Below, in pieces: positions 25,374 to 32,588 of a DNA stretch of 64,000 nucleotides. The position numbers and the translations under genes were made by a program. Position 1 is the first letter of the stretch. Every line of letters starts with the position of its first letter. Source of the stretch: Pelosinus fermentans DSM 17108 (GTDB lineage: Bacteria; Bacillota; Negativicutes; DSM-13327); assembly GCF_000271485.2 (NCBI RefSeq), contig NZ_AKVN02000001.1, positions 4,594,501 to 4,658,500 on the forward strand, written 5' to 3'. The notes below the pieces were generated by a model, which was not told where the DNA came from, searched no databases, and saw nothing but the letters and a program-made list of their open reading frames with translations.

Positions 25374-26573
25374 TTATTTCATTTCCTTACTAATCACCCC
25401 AGTGGCCCTTGGAATTTTAAAGAAGACAAGTAATCCAATCATGATCAATACGCTTCCGGTGAAAAGAAATACAGGTCCAATTCCCAGCCAAGAACTGATC
25501 ATGCCGCCAACAAGGGGACCTACCATCGAACCCAGATGGTTTGCGGTAGTTGTAAGACCAAAGATCCGCCCCTGAAAAGCTTTATCTGTCGAATTTACAG
25601 CAATTGTATTGATAGCAGGATATACGCCAACGATAAATAGACCAAAAAAGAATTGAAGTACACTAAACTGATAAATATTGACTATAAAAAATTGTCCCAT
25701 ATTAAAGATCCCTGCACCGATAAAGGCAATCACTAAAATCTGAATAAAACCTTTTTTCTGCCCCAGCTTGCCCCACATCGGTGCCGATATCGCACCGGCG
25801 ATACCGGCCATACTATATATAATCCCTGCCGTTAACGCAACCCCCTCCATATTTCCCTGGAGCTCGGCAACATACAACGTAATCAAAGGCTGCAATGTCA
25901 TACTAATCATTTGTGCACCAAAAAGCAGCAGCAGCATTTCCACTAACTTTCGATTATGGAATGCAATCTTCAAATCATCAAACATACTGCCTTCACTAGG
26001 CCGTTCATTGTTGACCGGCTCTTTTACCAATATGCCTACGCCAACGGTTCCCACAAATATAATCCCTGCAGCAATCACAAAAGATAAACGCATACCGAAG
26101 AAATGTGATAAGCTGCCGCCCATTAACGGACCTAAAATTCCACCCATTAGAAGTGTTGTCTGCATAACACCTAAACTAAAGCCCATTTTTTCTTTTGGCA
26201 CAGATGAAGCAATAATCGCCATAGATGCCGGCACAAACCCATTAGCAAAGCCCTGCAGAATTCTGACTAACAATAAATCCACAGGATTTCTAACAAATGC
26301 GCCCAAAAAATATACAACTGCCAGGCTAAATCCAGCTCGCATAATCATACGTCGTTTACCGTTTTTATCCGCGTGCCGCCCCCAATAAGGTGCCATTATG
26401 GCCGAAACCAAAAAAGAGATGGAAAAGATAATGCCTGACCACACATTTACATCACTCTGACTTACGCCTATATCCAAAAGATATAATGGCAAAAATGGAG
26501 TGACCATAGTATAACTTGAACCTGATAACATTACTGCAATGGATAACACCCAAAGATTTCTACGCCAACCCAA
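25374..26573 (-). CDS. MFS transporter, drug/H+ antiporter type
   Basis: 399 residues with about twelve membrane spans. The 'GRHADKNGKRRMIM' loop between spans 2 and 3 and 'LLVRILQGFANGFVPASMAI' are typical of the DHA1/multidrug group. The start is a TTG at 26573 preceded by GGGGG at a distance of 8; no better ATG exists nearby. It probably exports a small toxic compound by proton antiport. The substrate is unknown. It ends against the palindrome shared with the kinase gene. Confidence 0.85.
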   Translation of the reverse strand: MGWRRNLWVLSIAVMLSGSSYTMVTPFLPLYLLDIGVSQSDVNVWSGIIFSISFLVSAIMAPYWGRHADKNGKRRMIMRAGFSLAVVYFLGAFVRNPVDLLLVRILQGFANGFVPASMAIIASSVPKEKMGFSLGVMQTTLLMGGILGPLMGGSLSHFFGMRLSFVIAAGIIFVGTVGVGILVKEPVNNERPSEGSMFDDLKIAFHNRKLVEMLLLLFGAQMISMTLQPLITLYVAELQGNMEGVALTAGIIYSMAGIAGAISAPMWGKLGQKKGFIQILVIAFIGAGIFNMGQFFIVNIYQFSVLQFFFGLFIVGVYPAINTIAVNSTDKAFQGRIFGLTTTANHLGSMVGPLVGGMISSWLGIGPVFLFTGSVLIMIGLLVFFKIPRATGVISKEMK

Positions 26574-26677
26574 TGTTTAAAGCCCCCTAAACTACCTAAA
26601 AAAATTTTTACTTTCGTGTATTGATTACCTTCTCCCCCCTTTTTATCCGATAACAAACCATTCTAAAACTCCCGTCT

Positions 26678-28093
26678 TTATCCTATGCCAAACAAACTAT
26701 AAAAAGCGATAAAGATTAAAGGTACAAGCATCTTCATTAAGGTTAAAATAAATATATCATAGTAGGATGACCTGTGGGTTAAACCACAAACACTAATAAC
26801 AGTGACTAATGCACCGTTATGAGGAACGGTATCAATCCCTGCGGAGGCAAGACAAATCATTCGATGAAGAAGATCAGGGGACATGCCGATGGATTGCGCC
26901 CAAACAAGCCATTCATTCCCTAACATCCCTAATGCAATTGTCATACCGCCAGAGGCGGAACCTGTCAAAGCTGTCATAATATAAGTCGTGATTGCCTGAG
27001 AAAGCAGTGGACCCGATCCAATATGCAAATCCGTTAATGCATGCTTAACGATCAAAAAACCACTTAATTTCGCAATTACGCTGCCAAATGCATAACCTGA
27101 TGCAGTATTTAAGATTGCCGATAACGAAGACAACGCTCCTGCGTTAAAAACATGTACCATTCTGCCTTTTTGACGAATGGGTTTCCACCCAATGGCTAAA
27201 GCTAATATAATACCCACAAATAAGGCAATATCCAAAGACCAGATTGCATATATTTTCTGCACACTGGAACTGAGCAAAGATAATTGTAAGTTCTTAAAGG
27301 GCTCCAGCATTTCAGGATCCCAGGAATAAGCCCAACTCCAGCCAAAGGGGTTACTCATATACAAATTTACTAAAACAACTGCTGCTAATGGTAAGACAGA
27401 AAGTGCCCAATGAGGCATTTCTTTTTCTCCCAGAGGATCTGGCTCATTTTTAGCATGATTACCATAGCCTTCTCCTTTACTTGCTAAGCTCCTAAAACGA
27501 TACGTTACCCAAAACCAGGCTAAGGCAAAATAAATCACTGCACTTACTATACCAATCACTGGCGATGCCCAAGTTGAAGTGCCAAAGAAGGTCGTAGGAA
27601 TGATATTTTGAATTTGAGGTGTTCCTGGTATCGAAGCCATGGCATAGGTAAAGATCCCCATCCACAGCGTTGCCGGAATAAGGCGCTTTGGAATGTCAGC
27701 TTCCCGAAATAATAAAGCTGCAAAAGGGTACATAACAAAGACGACGACAAAGACACTTAGGCCGCCATAGGTTAAGACACCGCACCCTAATAAAACAGCT
27801 AAAATCGCTCTTTCTTTTCCTAATGAACGAGAAATAAATGCTGCAATGGAGCTTGCCAGCTCACCTTCTTCCATGATTTTAGCAAAAACCGCTCCCAGCA
27901 GGAATATAGGAAAATAAGTCTTAAAATACTCTGCCGCCTTAGTCATAAAAATTTCGCTGTAAACAGGCATGGATCGAAATTCCCCAACTGATGCGAGTAT
28001 GGCAAATAACGGTGCGATGAGGATAATGGAATAACCTCGATATGCAAAATACATTAATAAAACTAAACTTACTACGATAAGAAATAGGTCCAC
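26678..28093 (-). CDS. GntP-family permease (gluconate/hydroxy-acid:H+ symporter type)
   Basis: 471 residues with about twelve spans. Conserved regions 'GGLSVFVVVFVMYPFA', 'TALTGSASGGMTIALG' and 'ASAGIDTVPHNGALVTVI' are characteristic of the GntP family. It would import a gluconate-like or short hydroxy acid. The start is GTG with AGGAGG 5 bases upstream. No catabolic gene is next to it. The 500-bp region upstream holds a GntR/FCD-type palindrome (28423-28433) and three TTTGAAT half-sites, so it is probably regulated. Confidence 0.87.
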   Translation of the reverse strand: MDLFLIVVSLVLLMYFAYRGYSIILIAPLFAILASVGEFRSMPVYSEIFMTKAAEYFKTYFPIFLLGAVFAKIMEEGELASSIAAFISRSLGKERAILAVLLGCGVLTYGGLSVFVVVFVMYPFAALLFREADIPKRLIPATLWMGIFTYAMASIPGTPQIQNIIPTTFFGTSTWASPVIGIVSAVIYFALAWFWVTYRFRSLASKGEGYGNHAKNEPDPLGEKEMPHWALSVLPLAAVVLVNLYMSNPFGWSWAYSWDPEMLEPFKNLQLSLLSSSVQKIYAIWSLDIALFVGIILALAIGWKPIRQKGRMVHVFNAGALSSLSAILNTASGYAFGSVIAKLSGFLIVKHALTDLHIGSGPLLSQAITTYIMTALTGSASGGMTIALGMLGNEWLVWAQSIGMSPDLLHRMICLASAGIDTVPHNGALVTVISVCGLTHRSSYYDIFILTLMKMLVPLIFIAFYSLFGIG

Positions 28094-28325
28094 TCTAACC
28101 TCCTAAAAAGTTCCTTACTACATTTGGGTGTCATACTCACTTATTTTTTAAACTATATCATAAAGAAGCCTTTGATTCCATTAAAACTCCTTTTTCTCTC
28201 AATTTAATTGCATTTTGTAACTTTTACCCTTAAATCAACTACTTTGAAATCAATTTATATATTATCTATTTATATTAATTTACGATTATTTTTAGAATAT
28301 TTGTTTATTTCTGAATGTTTTCTTT

Positions 28326-28369
28326 ATTCAAATGTTTGGCTATGTTTGAATTTTTGACCATATTTGAAT
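28326..28369. promoter_or_regulatory. Cluster of ATTCAAA/TTTGAAT half-sites
   Basis: ATTCAAA at 28326-28332, TTTGAAT at 28345-28351 and again at 28363-28369, the last two 18 bases apart. They lie in the long spacer upstream of the GntP permease. They might be regulator half-sites, but the area is AT-rich, so chance is possible. Confidence 0.3.
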
Positions 28370-28422
28370 TTTTAAGAAAATAGAAGTAAATTCTATCTAA
28401 TTTTGTCTAATGAGCGATATAC

Positions 28423-28433
28423 TGGTCAGACCA
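28423..28433. promoter_or_regulatory. GntR/FCD-type operator (TGGTCAGACCA)
   Basis: A perfect 11-base palindrome matching the TNGTNNNACNA pattern bound by FadR/GntR-FCD regulators of organic acid and sugar acid genes. It lies 330 bp upstream of the GntP permease and 163 bp upstream of the 29-aa gene. No FCD regulator gene is in the window. Confidence 0.5.
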
Positions 28434-28595
28434 CCTCTGAAAGGATTTGATAATACTCCTCCAATCTATTAAACTTAGAATTGCCTTATAGACGCAAGCT
28501 ATATCCTATTTTTTAAATTGTCAGTTTAATCTATATGTACTCATTATTTAGAACTTCTTTACATTTGGGAAAAAGATACAGAAAGGATTGATTTT

Positions 28596-28685
28596 ATGGT
28601 TCTTCAATTAGGCGCTTTCGCTTTCACTGCTATTGCAGTAATGTTAGCAGTGCTAGAAGTAGCACACATCTCCCATCTTATTTAA
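28596..28685 (+). CDS. 29-residue hydrophobic membrane peptide
   Basis: A short gene with its own signals: AAAGGA 8 bases before the ATG at 28596, a 29-codon frame and an intrinsic terminator 47 bases after the stop. The peptide begins 'MVLQLGAFAFTAIAVMLAVL' and ends 'EVAHISHLI'. Residues ~5-20 form one membrane helix with a Glu and two His near the end. No family was recognised. It could be a small accessory subunit or regulatory peptide. The gene is monocistronic and lies between the GntP permease and an unknown protein. Confidence 0.65.
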   Translation: MVLQLGAFAFTAIAVMLAVLEVAHISHLI

Positions 28686-28732
28686 TCTGATAACAATAAA
28701 CCAACCATGTTCGCGTATAGTATGAGGCTATG

Positions 28733-28768
28733 AAAAACCCAAACCGTTTTCTTGCGGTTTGGGTTTTT
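28733..28768 (+). terminator. Terminator after the 29-residue peptide gene
   Basis: AAAAACCCAAACCG (28733-28746) pairs perfectly with CGGTTTGGGTTTTT (28755-28768). Confidence 0.9.
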
Positions 28769-28821
28769 CTATGGATAGATCGTTTGCATGTTCCTCAATA
28801 ATTCCCTTCTTTACTGGGTAA

Positions 28822-29526
28822 TTAAACCGCCTTACCAATTCCTGCTTCTTTGAAATACCGAACCATGGCAGCAGCAGAAATTTTTATATTCTGCAGCTTC
28901 CATAAGAAATACTCTATTGTTTCCTGCCGAATCTGAGTCAGCTGGCTCTCATCCCTGGAAACCAGTGAATTTTTCTCCATATGATCAATAACCTGCTGTA
29001 TATAGGAAACCGAAATCATATCATTGATTGGCTCTTTAAGCGTATCATTGATTAACTGTCCAAAATGGTTTTGATATTGGAAAATCAGATTTTCGGGACC
29101 AAGCATCATTAAAATAAGTTTATCTAGATCATTTATTGCGGGATGTATCAGCTGATCCAATTGATCTTTCTCCATTAGATAAGGCAAAATTGCCAAGATA
29201 TACCCTTGAGTGAGATAGCCTAATCCAGCCCCTTCCTTACCATTTGTATAATCTGAGAGATTACATTTTTTTTGATGATGATCCCCGATGATAAATAACC
29301 CTTCAAATAATGATTTAGGAACCTCAATTAACCAATAATAAGTAAGACCTCTTTGCTCCAAGTCTGGCATTGCCATTATATCCTGCGTTAATACTGTGAT
29401 TTCTTCTAAAAAGGTATAGTGTATATATTCTTCCCTCGAATACAAAAGTGGTCGAAATATTGGTCCTAAGAAACTTCGTGTCAAGAAAATTTTCGTTAAG
29501 CTATTTTCCCCTATGCCTCTTACCAT
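28822..29526 (-). CDS. Conserved-looking protein of unknown function
   Basis: 234 residues, mostly alpha-helical and cytoplasmic, with no signal peptide and no motif that I recognise. It is rich in Leu, Ile and Gln. The C-terminal part has a helical 'RQETIEYFLWKLQNIKI' segment. ATG 29526 is taken as start (AGGG about 8 bases before); GTG at 29535, 9 bases upstream, is nearly as good. It is monocistronic and converges with the 29-aa gene. Any function would be a guess. Confidence 0.65.
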   Translation of the reverse strand: MVRGIGENSLTKIFLTRSFLGPIFRPLLYSREEYIHYTFLEEITVLTQDIMAMPDLEQRGLTYYWLIEVPKSLFEGLFIIGDHHQKKCNLSDYTNGKEGAGLGYLTQGYILAILPYLMEKDQLDQLIHPAINDLDKLILMMLGPENLIFQYQNHFGQLINDTLKEPINDMISVSYIQQVIDHMEKNSLVSRDESQLTQIRQETIEYFLWKLQNIKISAAAMVRYFKEAGIGKAV

Positions 29527-29944
29527 ATTCTTCACCCTATCCTATTTTAAAATCCTTCTATTTAGATGATCACTCACTGACAACGCATTTGCCGCTTTAC
29601 ATTCTAACATTACAGGACAAAAGTTAAGGTCTCTTTATTTATTATCTAGAAATTCATAGTTTTAATACCATAAAAAGGGGACTCTTCTACAATCATGTAG
29701 AAGAGTCCCCTTTGACTCAAACGTTTCATTTTTAAGTTACAAAAATTGCCATACAAATAAAAAACAATCGTTTATCTCTGATATACATTGTATTACGTTT
29801 TCGTTAATTTTACAAGGATTTTCTCTGCTTTTTTAATAAGAATTATCTAAAGCTGACAAGGTACTAGTCTTCTTTATCCTTGCATTTTTTATGTCATTCA
29901 CATACACTTAAAGCAATATATTTTTTTAAGAGTGAGGTTCATAT
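29527..29944. other. Gene-poor AT-rich spacer upstream of xth
   Basis: It contains a strong hairpin at 29674-29713. The rest is AT-rich, with no reading frame that has a ribosome site. Confidence 0.5.
29674..29713. terminator. Strong hairpin in spacer between divergent genes
   Basis: AAAGGGGACTCTTCTACA (29674-29691) pairs perfectly with 29696-29713. The two flanking genes point away from it, so it does not end either of them. It may mark an unannotated short transcript. Confidence 0.7.
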
Positions 29945-30697
29945 ATGAAATTAATATCATGGAATGTTAATGGTTTAAGAGCATGCCTTTCAAAAGGCTT
30001 TGAAGATTTTTTCAACACTGCAGATGCCGATATCTTTTGTATACAAGAAACAAAAATGCATCCCGACCAAGCTGAAATTGGACTTATCGGATATGAAAAA
30101 TATTGGAACAGCGCTGTAAAAAAGGGATACTCCGGTACTGCCGTTTTTACACGCATAACACCATTATCCGTTACCTATGGTTTGAATATAGAGGAGCATG
30201 ACCAGGAAGGCCGCATCATAACCTTGGAATTTGAAGATTTTTTTCTGGTAAACGTCTATACTCCTAACTCCAAGCGAGAACTCCTCCGCTTGGACTACCG
30301 TATGAGATGGGAGGATGAATTTAGAACCTATCTTACCGCTCTAGATCAGAGTAAACCTGTCATTATTTGCGGCGATATCAATGTTGCTCATCAGGAAATC
30401 GACATTAAGAATCCCAAAACCAATCGGCGCAATGCCGGGTTCACCGATGAGGAAAGAGATAAAATGACCGCTTTATTAGAAGCTGGCTTTACCGACACCT
30501 TTCGCCATATATATCCTGATAAAATTGATGCCTATACCTGGTGGTCCTATATGATGAATGCCAGAGCCCGTAATATCGGTTGGCGTATTGACTACTTTTT
30601 AGTGTCTAACACATTAAGAGACGCTATTAAAGAGGCTACCATTTATCCTGATGTCATGGGCAGTGACCATTGCCCAATTGGATTAGAGATCTTCTAA
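29945..30697 (+). CDS. xth: Exodeoxyribonuclease III
   Basis: 250 residues of the exonuclease-endonuclease-phosphatase family. Catalytic residues visible: Asn in 'SWNVNGLRA' (~7), Glu in 'FCIQETKM' (~36), Asp and Asn in 'ICGDINVAH' (~139-141) and the 'GSDHCPIG' His near the end. It acts as AP endonuclease and 3'-5' exonuclease in base excision repair. GAGG precedes the ATG by 7 bases. It is monocistronic and ends just before a palindromic repeat shared with the converging MFS gene. Confidence 0.95.
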   Translation: MKLISWNVNGLRACLSKGFEDFFNTADADIFCIQETKMHPDQAEIGLIGYEKYWNSAVKKGYSGTAVFTRITPLSVTYGLNIEEHDQEGRIITLEFEDFFLVNVYTPNSKRELLRLDYRMRWEDEFRTYLTALDQSKPVIICGDINVAHQEIDIKNPKTNRRNAGFTDEERDKMTALLEAGFTDTFRHIYPDKIDAYTWWSYMMNARARNIGWRIDYFLVSNTLRDAIKEATIYPDVMGSDHCPIGLEIF

Positions 30698-30710
30698 AAA
30701 TAAGAAAAAA

Positions 30711-30830
30711 ACACGTTGAAACACGAAGACGCGAAGAGTGCGAAGAGTGCGAAGAATTATGAAGTTTTTTTATAACGATTCTTCTTTATGTTCTTCGTGT
30801 CCGCGCTAGCGGTTTCGTGTCTTCGCGGTT
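30711..30830. repeat. GAAGACGCGAAG-type palindrome, copy b (long form)
   Basis: The left arm starts ACACGTTGAAACACGAAGACG and carries extra GCGAAGAGT units. The core GAAGTTTTTTTATAACGATT and right arm (30761-30830) match copy c (37724-37793) at about 66 of 70 positions, in the same orientation. It lies between converging xth and MFS genes. Confidence 0.85.
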
Positions 30831-30866
30831 GCGGCATTGTGCTTTTGTGGTTCCCGCTAGCAGTCG

Positions 30867-32060
30867 TCAGGCTGCTAGCTTTTCTTTTTTTAATGCCAAA
30901 GCAGGTATTGCCAAACTAACCAATATAAGAGTTACACCAAATAGATAGGGTAAATTAATGTGAATATCAAATAAGATTCCTGCAATGGATGGGCCAATGA
31001 TAATTCCCAAACTAGTGTAAGTATTACTCATTCCAGCCACAAAGCCTTGTTCTTCGCCTGCCATCTTGGACAATAACGTATGAATTGCGGGGCGTAAAAT
31101 GGAAGTGAAGGCAATATGAAGTGTTGTTACAAGAAGTATGTACCCAAAGCTCCCTGGAAGCAGCATTAGTGCTAACGATGCCGCTGATAAAACCAAACTC
31201 ATATTGATAACGCTTTTTTCACCAAAACGGCGCAGCAGCCAATCAATCAATAGTGCCTGGACAAGAACACCCATTAACACACCTACCGTAAGTAGAATCG
31301 CTATATCCTTAGGTGTGTATCCATATTTCACATCCACATACATCCCAAACACCACTTCCACACTCACTAACCCAAATGTCAAAATAAAAATCAATACCAG
31401 AAGAAAAAAGTAGGGAGCCTTAAAAGACAACGCAACCTGTGAGAAGATATTTTCACTTTTAATCAGGGAATTTCTGGCAACTAATTGTTTTTCTTGGGAT
31501 AAAGTCTCAGGTAACAACAAAAAAGCTGCAATCATGGAGAAAGCCGAAGCAGCCGAAGCCACATAAAAGGGAAGGCGTAAGCCATATTCAGCCAAAAAAC
31601 CTCCAATGCCAGGCCCAATTACAACACCGAAAGACATGGCTGCTCCTATCCAGCCGAGGCTTTTGCCGCGATTTTCCTCTGTGGTGATATCTGCCACATA
31701 GGCCGTAATTGCCGGAGTTGTAAAGGCAATACCAATTCCGCCAATCAGTCTGGATACATACAGCATCCACAACTCGTTAGCCACGCCGAAAAGATACTGT
31801 GATACACTAAATAAACCGATTCCAGAAACAATGATAATTTTGCGTCCATACTGATCCGCCCACTTACCTGCAAGAGGTGAAAATAAAAATTGGGTGAATC
31901 CCATAGCCGACACCAAATAACCAAGAGTTGCGTTATTTACCCCAAAATCCTGCACAAATTTAGGTAAAACCGGAATGATCAGCCCAACCCCCACTTGAGA
32001 AATAAACATATTCACAATCAAGATCATAAGTGGCATGTTAGAATATTTCAACTTACTCAT
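30867..32060 (-). CDS. MFS transporter, divergent from the TonB receptor
   Basis: 397 residues with about twelve spans. 'GKWADQYGRKIIIVSG' and 'YVSRLIGGIGIAFTTPAITAY' are DHA1 hallmarks. ATG 32060 is chosen: AGGA lies about 9 bases upstream, while ATG 32081 overlaps no ribosome site. It points away from the TonB receptor across a spacer with a Fur-like box and a TetR-type operator. A role as siderophore or metal-chelate exporter is attractive but is inference only. Confidence 0.85.
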   Translation of the reverse strand: MSKLKYSNMPLMILIVNMFISQVGVGLIIPVLPKFVQDFGVNNATLGYLVSAMGFTQFLFSPLAGKWADQYGRKIIIVSGIGLFSVSQYLFGVANELWMLYVSRLIGGIGIAFTTPAITAYVADITTEENRGKSLGWIGAAMSFGVVIGPGIGGFLAEYGLRLPFYVASAASAFSMIAAFLLLPETLSQEKQLVARNSLIKSENIFSQVALSFKAPYFFLLVLIFILTFGLVSVEVVFGMYVDVKYGYTPKDIAILLTVGVLMGVLVQALLIDWLLRRFGEKSVINMSLVLSAASLALMLLPGSFGYILLVTTLHIAFTSILRPAIHTLLSKMAGEEQGFVAGMSNTYTSLGIIIGPSIAGILFDIHINLPYLFGVTLILVSLAIPALALKKEKLAA

Positions 32061-32189
32061 TTGCAAAAATCCTACTTTCATAAAAATTCAGTATTCGAAA
32101 AATCGCCTTGCTCATTGTCTTTTATAGCTAGTGAATCAATCCATGCCTCTGTGATTATACATAATCTAAAAATAAAATGTAATTTAGTA

Positions 32190-32218
32190 TTGACTAACAT
32201 TTTTGAAACGACTATAAT
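32190..32218 (+). promoter_or_regulatory. Sigma-A promoter of the TonB receptor locus
   Basis: TTGACT (32190-32195), a 17-base gap and TATAAT (32213-32218). It is followed at once by a Fur-like box. It implies a 5' leader of about 360 bases before the receptor. Confidence 0.8.
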
Positions 32219-32224
32219 CGTAAT

Positions 32225-32243
32225 TGATCATGATTATCATCTT
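32225..32243. promoter_or_regulatory. Fur-like box
   Basis: GATCATGATTATCATCTTC agrees with the 19-base Fur consensus GATAATGATAATCATTATC at 15 positions. It lies right after the -10 element, where Fur with iron would block transcription. This points to iron-controlled expression of the receptor. Confidence 0.75.
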
Positions 32244-32265
32244 CAACAGGTTAACATCTTATCAC

Positions 32266-32283
32266 TTTGACTGTCGTCAGTCA
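32266..32283. promoter_or_regulatory. TetR-type operator 1
   Basis: TTGACTG and CAGTCAA form an inverted repeat with a 4-base centre (TCGT). The same half-sites recur at 32476-32491. A related palindrome lies in the tetR promoter at 37896-37913. Confidence 0.65.
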
Positions 32284-32440
32284 AATTAATTGGATATTGG
32301 TCCATCAATCTGATTGATGACCCGTAGGTTATTATATTTCTTTTTTTTACTAACCGTCAAATAAATAATTCACGTATCCCCTGCAATTTATATTATTTAA
32401 CTATTTTTCATTGTGATACGGGAAAAGAAAGGAGCGTGCT

Positions 32441-32460
32441 ATGAAGAAATAATACATATA
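32441..32460 (+). other. Three-codon leader ORF (ATG AAG AAA TAA) with its own ribosome site
   Basis: In the TonB receptor leader, AAAGGAG stands 6 bases before ATG-AAG-AAA-TAA. It could be a minimal leader peptide or the relic of an old MKK start of the receptor. Confidence 0.35.
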
Positions 32461-32475
32461 TTTTTTACAACACAC

Positions 32476-32491
32476 TGACTGCCGTCAGTCA
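32476..32491. promoter_or_regulatory. TetR-type operator 2
   Basis: TGACTG and CAGTCA around CCGT, nearly identical to operator 1, 113 bases before the receptor start. Confidence 0.6.
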
Positions 32492-32588
32492 ATTATTCGA
32501 CAAGGTTGTTATTTCCTCATAATTTTTATTACATAAGGTCATTATCTATTTTTATAATTACAATAGCGAAAAATAAGGAGAGATTACC

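Noticed and set aside
32219-32588. Cobalamin riboswitch in the TonB receptor leader
   Set aside because: The conserved core elements of that riboswitch were not seen; the Fur-like box argues for iron instead.
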